Source: Agrobacterium larrymoorei (GTDB lineage Bacteria > Pseudomonadota > Alphaproteobacteria > Rhizobiales > Rhizobiaceae). From it: a stretch of 64,000 bases of DNA. The notes beneath the pieces were generated by a model that saw nothing but the letters and a program-made list of their open reading frames with translations, had not been told where the DNA came from and ran no database searches. The position numbers and the translations under genes were made by a program. Below, one piece after another: positions 1 through 8,799 of the stretch (positions within the stretch are counted from its first letter, which is position 1; each line of letters begins with the position of its first letter). The DNA lies in contig NZ_JAAMFB010000022.1 in assembly GCF_013322225.1 (NCBI RefSeq), positions 62,001 through 126,000 on the forward strand, read 5' to 3'.

Positions 1-77
1 GCGGGTGCAGCCAGCACGGTTGCGGTGACGCCCGCGCCTGCAGCGCCAGCCTTGCGAATAAACGATCTGCGATCCAT
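1..77 (-). CDS. Tat-exported substrate-binding protein, N-terminus only
   Basis: Only the first 25 codons lie in the window; the gene runs off the left edge. The peptide begins MDRRSFIRKAGAAGAG and continues into an alanine-rich hydrophobic stretch ending near LAAPA. That is a twin-arginine signal peptide (RRSFIRK). This style of leader is common on TRAP-transporter DctP-type and other periplasmic binding proteins, so a binding protein is the best guess, but other Tat substrates remain possible. The ATG at 77-75 follows a weak AAGG-type ribosome site. Confidence 0.5.
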   Translation of the reverse strand, partial: MDRRSFIRKAGAAGAGVTATVLAAP

Positions 78-289
78 TTCGATTTGCCTTGAATGTAAGA
101 ATCCTAAGGCGAACCGCTTGGTACGCCTCCCCGAGAATTACTAACCACGTCTGATTTCAGCCTTCAAGACAATGTTGGTTATATTTCGTCGACGCTGTTT
201 ATTTTCGAAGCCATATACTTAAACGCCGAAGCTATGTCCGTGCAGGACACGGCACAACTCTTCAACGCCCACGGATGTTTCCCGAAAAA

Positions 290-772
290 TCAGTTCGAAC
301 TATCAAGCCTTTGCGCCACCCTTGGGTCGTCCAACGCAGGATTATAAAAAAGGGCCAATGTCAGGCTTCTGGCTATTCGTTGCGCTGTTGCCATGAACCA
401 GTCGTACGCTTGCCTGCTCGGCGCAATATCGTCCAGCGTAGCCGAAAACAGTTCGAGCCACTGCGGAAAGAGGTCGTCAGTCATCCCCTGCACACCGACA
501 TGGGCCTGAACCGGTTTGCCGCCATAGGCCCCTGTCTTGAAGGCGACGGCAGACCAGAAGCTCTTCATCTTTGTCATATGCTCTGGCCAGCGCACTGAAA
601 GGCGGCTTTCGAACACCGGCCCAAGTGTTCGATGATCGCGAATGCGCTCGTAAAATGTCTCTACCAACAGATCGATGAAAGGCGCATCGATGCCGATAGT
701 CTCCATGTCTGCCAAGGCACGTCGCTGGATATCGGCATTATGGGCAGCTCTGGCCTGAATGTCTTCGGTCAC
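290..772 (-). CDS. Group III truncated haemoglobin
   Basis: A 160-residue protein of the 2-on-2 (truncated) globin fold, group III. The diagnostic pattern is visible: LVETFYERIRDH, then LGPVF, a tryptophan and histidine in RWPEHM, FW in MKSFWSAV, a GAYGGKP turn and the following AHVGV that should supply the proximal haem histidine. Group III globins are cytoplasmic and are linked to oxygen, NO or redox chemistry; the exact role is not shown here. The start is a GTG at 772 with only a weak upstream GAG, so a later start (Met near residue 23) is possible. It stands alone, in the same direction as comM. Confidence 0.85.
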   Translation of the reverse strand: MTEDIQARAAHNADIQRRALADMETIGIDAPFIDLLVETFYERIRDHRTLGPVFESRLSVRWPEHMTKMKSFWSAVAFKTGAYGGKPVQAHVGVQGMTDDLFPQWLELFSATLDDIAPSRQAYDWFMATAQRIARSLTLALFYNPALDDPRVAQRLDSSN

Positions 773-1016
773 GTTTTTCTCATGCTTAATGCTTCAAGGA
801 GAAAGACACCTGCTGCAACCGGAGCATCCAGGCATCTCCTTCAGGGCTATATCTATGCCTGTTCGGCGACATTGCAGAGCGGCGATGTTGGCGGGTCAGG
901 CAACAGCGAGCAGGATTAGAGCGTTTTCGCGCTGATTGGAACCGCGCAAACCGCGCCATGCCTGCGTCATCATCGCGCCACTCCGGGTATCTCACCTTAT
1001 CCCGAATGCCTTGGCT

Positions 1017-2549
1017 TCAAGCTGCTGAAGACAGGCGATCTCCGGCTATGCGATAGGAGATCGCTTCGGCAAGATGAATCCGGCCGACGGTGGACTTCTC
1101 CTCAAGATCGGCCAAAGTCCGTGCCACCTTCAGAATGCGATGATAGCCGCGCGCCGAGAACTTCAATTTTTCCGCGGCGTCGCGCAGCAATTGCAAACCG
1201 CTTGCATCCGGCTCAGCGAATTTTTCGATCAACGCTGTCGAACAGCGGGCATTGGTGCGAATGGTGTTGAAACCGGCAGCGGCATAACGCTCTTCCTGCC
1301 GTGCCCTTGCCAGGGCCACGCGTCTTGCAACATCGGCGCTTGCCTCCGATGCCGAGGGACGAATGAGGTCTGCTGCGGACACCGCCGGAACTTCGATGCG
1401 GATGTCGATGCGATCCATCAACGGGCCGGAAATGCGCGCCTGATAATCCGAAACGCAACGCGGGCCTCTGGCACAGGTAAAGCCAGGTTCGCCCGCCATT
1501 CCGCATTTGCAGGGGTTCATCGCCGCCACGAGCTGGATTTCGGCGGGATAGCTGACGCGATGATTGGCCCGTGCAATCACGCATTCGCCGGTCTCCAGCG
1601 GCTGGCGCAATGCGTCCAGTACCTGGGGCGTAAACTCGGGGAACTCGTCGAGAAACAGGATGCCATGGTGCGCAAGAGATGCCTCGCCGGGTTTTGCACG
1701 TAACCCGCCACCGACCAGAGCCGCCATCGTCGCGGAATGATGCGGCGTGCGGAAAGGTCTGCGATCAGAAAGCTTGCCGCCAGAAAGCTGCCCGGCGATG
1801 GAATGAACCATGGAAACTTCCAGCAGCTCGGCTGCTGACAGCGGCGGCAGAATGGATGGAAGACGGGAGGCCAGCATCGATTTTCCCGATCCGGGCGGGC
1901 CGACCATGATCAGGTTATGCCCTCCTGCTGCGGCAACCTCGAGCGCCCGCTTTGCACTTTCCTGACCCTTGATATCCGCAAGATCGGGAAGGTTGACAGG
2001 GTTGGCCCGGATGGCTGGAACCGGACGAGCGAGACGTTGCGTACCACGGAAGTGGTTTGCGAGTGCAATCAGGCTGCGTGGCGCCAGTATGTCTATCTCG
2101 GAGCCTGCCCAGGCCGCCTCTGCGCCGCTGTCGAAGGGGCATATCAACCCCTTCTCCTGCGTGTTCGCACTTATGGCCGCGGGAAGCGCGCCGGCAACCG
2201 GCCCAATCGTGCCATCCAGATTGAGCTCGCCAAGCACCACATAATTGTCCAGTGCGCCCGCTGGAATGGCACCAAGCGCTGCCATCAGGCCAAGGGCAAT
2301 CGGAAGATCGAAGTGCGATCCCTCTTTGGGGAGATCGGCAGGCGCGAGATTGACGGTGACCCTTTTTGCAGGAAGCGCAAGACCGGATGCGTGCAACGCC
2401 GCCTGCACCCGCTCACGGCTTTCCGCCACCGCCTTGTCCGGCAGGCCGACGATCTGGATACCGACCTTGCCAGGAGCGACCATGACCTGAACTTCGACAG
2501 GAACGCCCTCTATGCCCTGAAACGCTATCGTCCTGACGCGCGCCACCAT
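1017..2549 (-). CDS. comM: YifB/ComM-type Mg-chelatase-like AAA+ ATPase
   Basis: A 510-residue protein with the family's order of parts. The N-terminal ChlI-like domain begins VARVRTIAFQGIEG and contains PVEVQVMVAPG. An AAA+ core follows, with Walker A GPPGSGKSML, Walker B ILFLDEFPEF and a cysteine-rich zinc-like loop (MNPCKCG...CARGPRC). The C-terminal Mg_chelatase_C domain contains ARGYHRILKVARTLADLE. Members act as hexameric helicases in branch migration during natural transformation and recombination. Length is normal for the family. The ATG at 2549 has a GAGGG ribosome site about 6 nt upstream. This is core chromosome-type content and bears on the status of the replicon. Confidence 0.92.
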   Translation of the reverse strand: MVARVRTIAFQGIEGVPVEVQVMVAPGKVGIQIVGLPDKAVAESRERVQAALHASGLALPAKRVTVNLAPADLPKEGSHFDLPIALGLMAALGAIPAGALDNYVVLGELNLDGTIGPVAGALPAAISANTQEKGLICPFDSGAEAAWAGSEIDILAPRSLIALANHFRGTQRLARPVPAIRANPVNLPDLADIKGQESAKRALEVAAAGGHNLIMVGPPGSGKSMLASRLPSILPPLSAAELLEVSMVHSIAGQLSGGKLSDRRPFRTPHHSATMAALVGGGLRAKPGEASLAHHGILFLDEFPEFTPQVLDALRQPLETGECVIARANHRVSYPAEIQLVAAMNPCKCGMAGEPGFTCARGPRCVSDYQARISGPLMDRIDIRIEVPAVSAADLIRPSASEASADVARRVALARARQEERYAAAGFNTIRTNARCSTALIEKFAEPDASGLQLLRDAAEKLKFSARGYHRILKVARTLADLEEKSTVGRIHLAEAISYRIAGDRLSSAA

Positions 2550-2903
2550 CTCATGCCCTCAATCATCCCATCGCCCAAAGCCGGACTGCTGGTACAACCT
2601 TTCATACCGGGCGGAATAAAACAAGAACATTCGGTGTGAAACCGCATCTTATAGCTGTAAAAATATACACCAAGCAAACACTACACACCCAAGACGCAGC
2701 GCGAAGCCAGTCCGTGAGCAGAAATTATAGTCTAGTTTAAATATTAAATTTCAATTTAAGCTTAAAAACTAATTAATATCGCAGAAAAAAAGTTCAATTG
2801 CGATACAATCCAACATCAATTAGCATGACATCGAGATATTCATTCGAATACCCTTATAAAGTATTGATTGAAGCATGATTTATTCTAATCAGGGATCGAT
2901 TGC
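2550..2903. other. AT-rich intergenic region upstream of the 998-residue gene
   Basis: This 354 bp gap separates the divergent comM and the 998-codon gene. From about 2640 to 2890 it is strongly AT-rich, unlike the GC-rich coding DNA on both sides. It contains a perfect 12-bp palindrome (TTTAAGCTTAAA at 2755-2766) and several A/T runs. The downstream gene has an AGGGA ribosome site at 2891-2895. No open reading frame stands out. It probably holds the promoter and regulator-binding sequence for the gene at 2904. Confidence 0.5.
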
Positions 2904-5900
2904 ATGGCCGAGCTTTCAAAAACAAATTTTACAACTTCAAATACGATCGACGTTGCGAGCATTCTGGACCAGCGCTCTGGCAAAAACGATGCCAACCCTC
3001 AAAAAGGCGGGCAAGAGACTGGCGTAATGGGTCGCCGAGCCATCTCGCCATTTTCAGCAGACGTCGTTGTCGATGGCGCCAAAGGCGAAGAAAAAGCGCC
3101 ATCCGGCATACTGCTCAGCCTTACGGCAGAACCGGCATCGGATGCGCTTATCGCCAAAATCTCTGCCCCGGACCCTTCCCAGCGAACCACGGGCGAAGTC
3201 GAGGGACGTATCATCGGTTATGACGACAAGTTCAATCCGATCACAGAGGATCAGTACAAGGCTTCAATCCCACCAAACAAGCTTCAGCAGCAGCCAGTCG
3301 ACAATACGGAGGGCTTTGCTGACGTCAGCGATCTGATCAATAAATTCACCAGCGACGCGCGGCTGAGTAATGAGTTCTACCATTACCTTGTCGACAAATA
3401 TGAAGGTGCTGCACGCCCCTCCGAAGGCACGGACGTCTATGTCAATCCGCAGAACTACACGCCCGAACAGAAGATGGCGCGCTACACCGATCTCCTGAAG
3501 CTTCAGGGGCAGTGGGCGCAATACAAGCAATATCGTTCCACGGAAAACTCCTCCGAATATCTTATGATCAGGAACGAGCGGGAGGTGGACAAGGATGTAG
3601 ACGAGGCCATCACCACACTTCTCGAAGATCCGGAAGTCGCCGCCGCGCTGACCAGCGAATATCTGCGAGGATTCAACGAAATCCTTTCGGGCAAGAGATT
3701 TCAGGAGGACGGGGATAAATACGATGCAGCCTACGACTCCTCGCTCAGCGCGATGCGGAGCACGCTCGAGGGCGAATTCGACGCCAAGATCGCCAATGGT
3801 GGAATATTTGCCGATGGTCAGAGCAGAGGCCTCAACGAAAACACGATACTGACAAAGTACAACACAGCTCTCAAAGCCTATGCGGCTGTGCTGTCTTCGG
3901 ACTTTATCGAAAGCCGTCAGGACGCTACCCAGAAAGCCTATGACGAATTCTACAGCGCCAAGGTGTCCCCGCTTCTGCCGGACACCGGTGACGCCTTGAA
4001 AGAGCTGACCTATCTCACCAACCGCTCAGCGCTCTCGCCAGAGCAGCTCGACACCATAGGTCTTGTAACGCCAACGGTGGATGGCAAAACCTTTGTCGAC
4101 CTCGGCTTAGGTCTCAAGGCGGAAAGGTTCGACGAACATCTGGCCATGACGGACGTCGATGACAAGACCCGGGCGGAAATCAAAAGCCTTGGTCTCGAGG
4201 GGCGCATCAAAAGCGATACGCTGGATGCCGTATACCTGCCGACCGCCGTTACCATTGCCAATCAGGTCATCGGCACCTCGCCTTCGAAAAAAGCAGAACG
4301 TGCGGAATTCATCGAAAAGCTCCTCACGGAAATGCGGGGTTTGTCGGGCAAGCTCGAGGGCGGCTTCGACGAGAACTCCCTTTCAGCGGCGGTCGACAAG
4401 ATCGGAAGCGACCTGACCGCCGGGAAAGGCCCACTGGCCAAATACGCCGACGAGATCGTCACTGCGCTGGGCGGCATGGTTCGAGGCACAGTCATCGCGG
4501 ACAATCTTTTGCTGAACGGCCTTGGAAGGGCTGCGGTCGGCGGCGCCCGTTTCGAACTTCAGGATATGCAGGCGATGATTGCCTTGGGAACCGGTTATGC
4601 CGGCAAGGGAATGGCCGAAAATTCGCCTGCGGTTTCCACAGCAGGCGGTACGGCCACCGATCAGGCGGGCATTGCGAAGAAGGTTTTCGGTACGGAAAGC
4701 CGGATGTGGGATTCCAGCCTGTTACAGCGGTACGGCGCTGAGGGATTGAAAAAATACTCCGACAAGATGGTCGGCGACTTCCAAGAAAAATTGCCGGATA
4801 ACAACGTTTCGGGCGTCGTGTACGATCTTTTCCAGCTCACGAGCGTGGTCGAGGAACAGCTCATAAAGCCACTGGCAAGATCGATTTCCGAAGGGCTTTT
4901 CGCTGGCAATCCAGAAGAGCTGGCGCGCTCCGAAACCAACGTCTTCAATCTGATGCACAATGTCTGGTCCAGCATAAAGCCGGGTGGCAGCGTAGAACGC
5001 ATTTTCAAACAGGTGCAGGATCTGGTGAGTGCCTCCGGCGGCGCGTTCAATGAAGGAACGGTCAGTATCGATGCACAGCGAAAGGCATTCTCGAAGTGGA
5101 GCGCCGCATTCCTGGTGGGTACGCGAACAATCGCCGGGGGCTTCCTGAACGCCGATAACCTCAATCCTTCCACCATCGCCGGGATCACCCTTCATGCAAC
5201 TCAAGGCGCTGCATACGCACTCGATCTGACGCAGATGACCATCAAGGATCCGGTCGTCGACGCCCGAACGCTATTCAAAATAGGTGAATATGCCGATGCG
5301 GCAAAAAAGGTCGGACGGGATGTCGCTGGAACTTTGGGGGGATCTTTAAGCGCGCTTGTCGACATCGCATGGCTGCCGGTCGACATCTACTCCTTCATCC
5401 GCGGACTGAGGAGCGGAAGTTTCGATACCACCGAGAAAGTTCTTCAGGGCGTAATGCTGGCATCGGACGTGGGCGTTGCCGTCGATGCCACCTTGTCTCT
5501 CGCAAGAACGCTGGTGCCAGCCACGACGCTTCAACTCAGTCGTTTTGCGACACTCTTCACCGGTACAGGCGGCGCACTGATGTCGGCCCTTGGCGGCGCA
5601 TTCAATCTTCTGAACGCCGGTATTCTTATTGGAATGGGCATCTATCAGAACATTAAGGAAGGCGAACGCGCCGAGAGGCTGACGAGAAGCATGGACGACA
5701 ACCTGTGGGCACTCACGAGAAACAGCGTCAGCCAGCATCTTGACTACTATCCCGACCCCGGCTTTCCCGAAGCAAACTGGACGACGAGTTCGCGTTTCAA
5801 AAAGCTGCTCGAGGAACGGTATTACAAGGAAGACATCACGCCGATGGACTGGGCAGCAGTGCGCGAGGCAAACCGCCAGCGCCACACGCAAGCCGCCTGA
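2904..5900 (+). CDS. Large uncharacterised protein, candidate secreted translocator/effector
   Basis: A 998-residue protein that I cannot assign with confidence. The N-terminus has no Sec or Tat signal and is polar and rich in Ser, Thr and Asn (starts MAELSKTNFTTSNTIDVAS). Residues about 60-780 look mostly helical and hydrophilic. The C-terminal third has three hydrophobic stretches: about 808-830 (SLSALVDIAWLPVDIYSFI), 848-868 and 885-916 (GTGGALMSALGGAFNLLNAG). A soluble helical body with late membrane-active helices and a disordered leader recalls type III secretion translocator proteins of the HrpF/NolX/HrpK kind, but this is inference and no secretion genes lie in the window. The start is supported by AGGGA 8 nt upstream. 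Its AT-rich leader suggests special regulation. It could also be a phage- or toxin-like protein. Confidence 0.6.
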   Translation: MAELSKTNFTTSNTIDVASILDQRSGKNDANPQKGGQETGVMGRRAISPFSADVVVDGAKGEEKAPSGILLSLTAEPASDALIAKISAPDPSQRTTGEVEGRIIGYDDKFNPITEDQYKASIPPNKLQQQPVDNTEGFADVSDLINKFTSDARLSNEFYHYLVDKYEGAARPSEGTDVYVNPQNYTPEQKMARYTDLLKLQGQWAQYKQYRSTENSSEYLMIRNEREVDKDVDEAITTLLEDPEVAAALTSEYLRGFNEILSGKRFQEDGDKYDAAYDSSLSAMRSTLEGEFDAKIANGGIFADGQSRGLNENTILTKYNTALKAYAAVLSSDFIESRQDATQKAYDEFYSAKVSPLLPDTGDALKELTYLTNRSALSPEQLDTIGLVTPTVDGKTFVDLGLGLKAERFDEHLAMTDVDDKTRAEIKSLGLEGRIKSDTLDAVYLPTAVTIANQVIGTSPSKKAERAEFIEKLLTEMRGLSGKLEGGFDENSLSAAVDKIGSDLTAGKGPLAKYADEIVTALGGMVRGTVIADNLLLNGLGRAAVGGARFELQDMQAMIALGTGYAGKGMAENSPAVSTAGGTATDQAGIAKKVFGTESRMWDSSLLQRYGAEGLKKYSDKMVGDFQEKLPDNNVSGVVYDLFQLTSVVEEQLIKPLARSISEGLFAGNPEELARSETNVFNLMHNVWSSIKPGGSVERIFKQVQDLVSASGGAFNEGTVSIDAQRKAFSKWSAAFLVGTRTIAGGFLNADNLNPSTIAGITLHATQGAAYALDLTQMTIKDPVVDARTLFKIGEYADAAKKVGRDVAGTLGGSLSALVDIAWLPVDIYSFIRGLRSGSFDTTEKVLQGVMLASDVGVAVDATLSLARTLVPATTLQLSRFATLFTGTGGALMSALGGAFNLLNAGILIGMGIYQNIKEGERAERLTRSMDDNLWALTRNSVSQHLDYYPDPGFPEANWTTSSRFKKLLEERYYKEDITPMDWAAVREANRQRHTQAA

Positions 5901-6076
5901 TCGAAAGCCTCCTTCGTGACATAAGCCAGGCCCACCGTCGGTCCGTTCCAGAAATCGCCATCCGTAGGCCGGGATATTCGCGCCACGGATGGCCGCGCGT
6001 TCTTCGTGAGTTCACGGCTCTTTATCTTCGCTCGTCCCTGTGGGAACAGATGGAGTATCGCTGGCGTTGAGCGGCC

Positions 6077-7627
6077 ATGACCAGCGACCAACCGAACCTG
6101 ATCTTCATTCTTGGAGATCAATTATCACATTCGATATCGAGCCTGGACGGCGCAGTGCCCGGTCGCGACGTCGTGCTGATGTGTGAAGTGGCGGAAGAAA
6201 CCACCTATGTCCGGCATCATTGCAAGAAGATCATTCTCATCCTTTCTGCCATGCGCCATTTCGCTGACGAACTGCGCGGGCGCGGCTACAAGGTGCGTTA
6301 CATAAAGCTCGATGCCCCGGAGAATAGCGGTTCTTTCACAGGCGAATTGCAGCGAGCGGTCGCAGAGATAGAGCCTCTGCGTATCCTCGTCACCGAACCT
6401 GGCGAATGGCGTGTTCTTCAATCCATCAATCAATGGGCGCGCATTACTCAAACACCCGTCGAGGTCAGAACTGACCATCGTTTCATTTGCGCAAAGGACG
6501 AGTTCGAAAGGTGGGCTTCGGGGCGGCAGCAATTGACGATGGAGTTCTTCTATCGGGAAATGCGCCGAAAGACCTTGCTCTTGATGGAAGGCGACAAACC
6601 GGTCGGCGGCAAATGGAACTTCGACGCCGAAAACAGGAAGCCCGCCAAACCGGACCTTTTCCGCCCTGCCCATCCCCGCTTCAAGCCGGATGCAGTGACC
6701 AAGGACGTCATCGAACTTGTAGACCGCCGATTTCACGATCACATGGGAAGCGGTGCTGGCTTCGGTTTCGCGGTTACGCGGAATGATGCGGAAAAGGCGG
6801 CCGATGCATTTCTGACCGATTTTCTTCCAGGTTTCGGCGAAACGCAGGACGCCATGCTGCAAGGCGATCCCTTCCTCAACCACTCGCTGCTATCTTTCTA
6901 CATCAATCTCGGCCTTCTCGATCCGCTTGATCTGTGCCGTGCGGCGGAACGCGCGTTTCTGGAAGGGCGTGCTCCGCTCAATGCGGTAGAAGGTTTCATC
7001 CGCCAGATCATCGGGTGGCGGGAATATATGCGCGGCATCTACTGGCTGTTCATGCCGGATTATGGAGACCGCAATTTCTTTGAGGCTTCACGCCCACTGC
7101 CCGACTTCTTTTGGAGTGGAAAAACCCGGATGAACTGTCTCGCCACCGTCATCGGTGAGACTATAGAACACGCCTATGCCCATCATATCCAGCGTCTGAT
7201 GGTCACCGGTAACTTCGCCCTTCTGGCCGGGCTTGATCCGCGCGCCGTGCATGAATGGTATCTGGAAGTTTATGCGGATGCGTTCGAATGGGTGGAAATG
7301 CCGAATGTAATCGGTATGAGCCAGTTTGCCGACGGTGGTCTTCTTGGCTCCAAACCTTATGCCGCAAGCGGCGCCTATATTTCCAGAATGTCGGACTATT
7401 GCACCGGTTGCCATTACGACGTGCGAAAGAAGACCGGTGAAGGTGCCTGCCCTTTCAATTCGCTTTACTGGGATTTCCTCGCCCGGCACCAGAAGAAGCT
7501 TGGCGGAAACCGACGGCTGGCGCAGGTATATGCCTCATGGCAGCGAATGGACACCGCGCAAAAGCAGGATTACCGCCAAACCGCAAAGACGTTTCTCCAA
7601 AAGCTGGATGAAGGAGCGCCTGTCTGA
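6077..7627 (+). CDS. phrB: Iron-sulfur bacterial cryptochrome / (6-4) photolyase (PhrB/FeS-BCP type)
   Basis: A 516-residue flavoprotein of the prokaryotic (6-4) photolyase family. The N-terminal Rossmann domain begins NLIFILGDQLS. The C-terminal FAD-binding domain contains VEGFIRQIIGWREYMRGIYW, HAYAHHIQRLMVTGNF and VIGMSQFADGG. Four cysteines, C354 (TRMNCLA), C442 and C445 (SDYCTGC) and C458 (GACPF), have exactly the spacing of the [4Fe-4S] ligands of Agrobacterium fabrum PhrB (C350/C438/C441/C454). The family repairs (6-4) photoproducts with light, using FAD and a lumazine antenna; some members also act as light sensors. The stop overlaps the next gene's start (TGATG), so the two are translationally coupled. 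Confidence 0.93.
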   Translation: MTSDQPNLIFILGDQLSHSISSLDGAVPGRDVVLMCEVAEETTYVRHHCKKIILILSAMRHFADELRGRGYKVRYIKLDAPENSGSFTGELQRAVAEIEPLRILVTEPGEWRVLQSINQWARITQTPVEVRTDHRFICAKDEFERWASGRQQLTMEFFYREMRRKTLLLMEGDKPVGGKWNFDAENRKPAKPDLFRPAHPRFKPDAVTKDVIELVDRRFHDHMGSGAGFGFAVTRNDAEKAADAFLTDFLPGFGETQDAMLQGDPFLNHSLLSFYINLGLLDPLDLCRAAERAFLEGRAPLNAVEGFIRQIIGWREYMRGIYWLFMPDYGDRNFFEASRPLPDFFWSGKTRMNCLATVIGETIEHAYAHHIQRLMVTGNFALLAGLDPRAVHEWYLEVYADAFEWVEMPNVIGMSQFADGGLLGSKPYAASGAYISRMSDYCTGCHYDVRKKTGEGACPFNSLYWDFLARHQKKLGGNRRLAQVYASWQRMDTAQKQDYRQTAKTFLQKLDEGAPV

Positions 7628-8340
7628 TGCCGGATGAAGCCGTTTTCACCATGACTTCTCTGCCTATAGGCTACCGCGCCTTGGTTATCGGTGCCAGCGG
7701 CGGCATAGGATCTAGCGTCGCGGATATGATTGGACAAGATCCGCGATGCGGCTCGCTCCAGCGTCTTTCGAGACTAGCAGATGGTCTGGATGTGACCGAC
7801 GAACAGAGCGTTTCCGATGCAGCTCACAAGATCGAAGGCGATCTGCATCTGATCTTCTGCGCAACGGGAGCCCTCACCATCGACGGTGTCGGACCGGAAA
7901 AATCTCTCAAGCAGATTTCCCCGGAAGCAATGATGAAGCAGTTCGCCCTCAATGCGGTTGGCACTGCACTCCTGCTCAAGCATTTTTCTTCGAAACTGTG
8001 CCGTCGAGAGCGCAGCCTTCTTGCTGTTCTTTCGGCCCGCGTCGGCTCGATTGGCGATAACCGGCTTGGCGGATGGATGTCCTATCGGGCATCGAAAGCA
8101 GCACTGAACCAGATCGTTCGTACGGCTTCCGTGGAAATCGCCCGGACTCACCCCGCCTCTGTTGTAGTATCACTGCATCCCGGCACCGTCGCAACGCCGT
8201 TAACACAGGATTATGCGTCCGGGCGGGAGCGCATGCAGCCGGTTGAAAGCACCCGCAGGATGTTATCGGTTCTGAACGCGTTGGAAGCGGCACAAACGGG
8301 CCATTTCTTTGCTTACGACGGCACCCCGATCGAGTGGTAG
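7627..8340 (+). CDS. SDR-family oxidoreductase (CsgA-like), coupled to phrB
   Basis: A 237-residue classical short-chain dehydrogenase/reductase. It has the nucleotide-binding GASGGIG near residue 22, an acidic LDVTD after the second strand, NAVG in the middle, a serine in LSARVGS and the catalytic YRASK. The stretch between the nucleotide site and NAVG is short, as in CsgA-like SDRs. The ATG shares one base with the phrB stop, so it is made from the same message. Its substrate is unknown. The pairing with a photolyase suggests a light-response or pigment-related role, which is inference. Confidence 0.85.
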   Translation: MPDEAVFTMTSLPIGYRALVIGASGGIGSSVADMIGQDPRCGSLQRLSRLADGLDVTDEQSVSDAAHKIEGDLHLIFCATGALTIDGVGPEKSLKQISPEAMMKQFALNAVGTALLLKHFSSKLCRRERSLLAVLSARVGSIGDNRLGGWMSYRASKAALNQIVRTASVEIARTHPASVVVSLHPGTVATPLTQDYASGRERMQPVESTRRMLSVLNALEAAQTGHFFAYDGTPIEW

Positions 8341-8489
8341 ATCGCCGTCTTCACCGCCATGCAATGGTTTCATGTCAGCCCTTACTTGTCCATTTCGGGT
8401 ACCGTCCCCATCTCCAATGCAACCACATCAACGACAACGTAGCCTTTCACCGTCGCGCGAGCGCGGGATGGGCGCTTGCGGAGGATAAA

Positions 8490-8771
8490 ATGCAGTCAGA
8501 GGCAAAATCTCTTTATGACATGGACTTCAATGAGCGGACCGCGATGTTCGACACGGTTTCCGAGGCATTGGACAATGCGGCCGACCATGCCTTCGAACTG
8601 GGCGAATTCCGCCTCGTGGATAATTTCAGGTCCGTTTCCAGCATGTTGCAGGGTGAAGCCGGCAAGCTTGCCACGCAGGATCTGCGGTCCATGGAAATGC
8701 TTCTGAGACAAGCGGTGACACTGCTGCAGCTTTATATGGAACGACCGGAGCAGCGCCCACTCCTGCACTGA
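8490..8771 (+). CDS. Small uncharacterised helical protein (93 residues)
   Basis: A 93-residue acidic, helix-rich protein starting MQSEAKSLYDMDFNERT and ending PEQRPLLH. I do not recognise it. The start is chosen from a strong GGAGG at 8480-8484, five bases before the ATG; an upstream in-frame extension overlaps the SDR stop and lacks such a site. No membrane segment, signal peptide or metal motif is visible. It lies about 150 bp after the phrB-SDR pair and converges on gshB with a 28 bp gap. Confidence 0.6.
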   Translation: MQSEAKSLYDMDFNERTAMFDTVSEALDNAADHAFELGEFRLVDNFRSVSSMLQGEAGKLATQDLRSMEMLLRQAVTLLQLYMERPEQRPLLH

Positions 8772-8799
8772 GGCCGTGCGAGCGCATTGTCCGCTCCGC

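Noticed and set aside
786-995. 69-codon minus-strand frame upstream of the truncated haemoglobin
   Set aside because: Arginine-rich shadow-like composition, no ribosome site and no recognisable content.
8334-8489. N-terminal extension of the 93-residue protein back to 8334
   Set aside because: It overlaps the SDR stop and lacks a ribosome site, while GGAGG sits right before the ATG at 8490.
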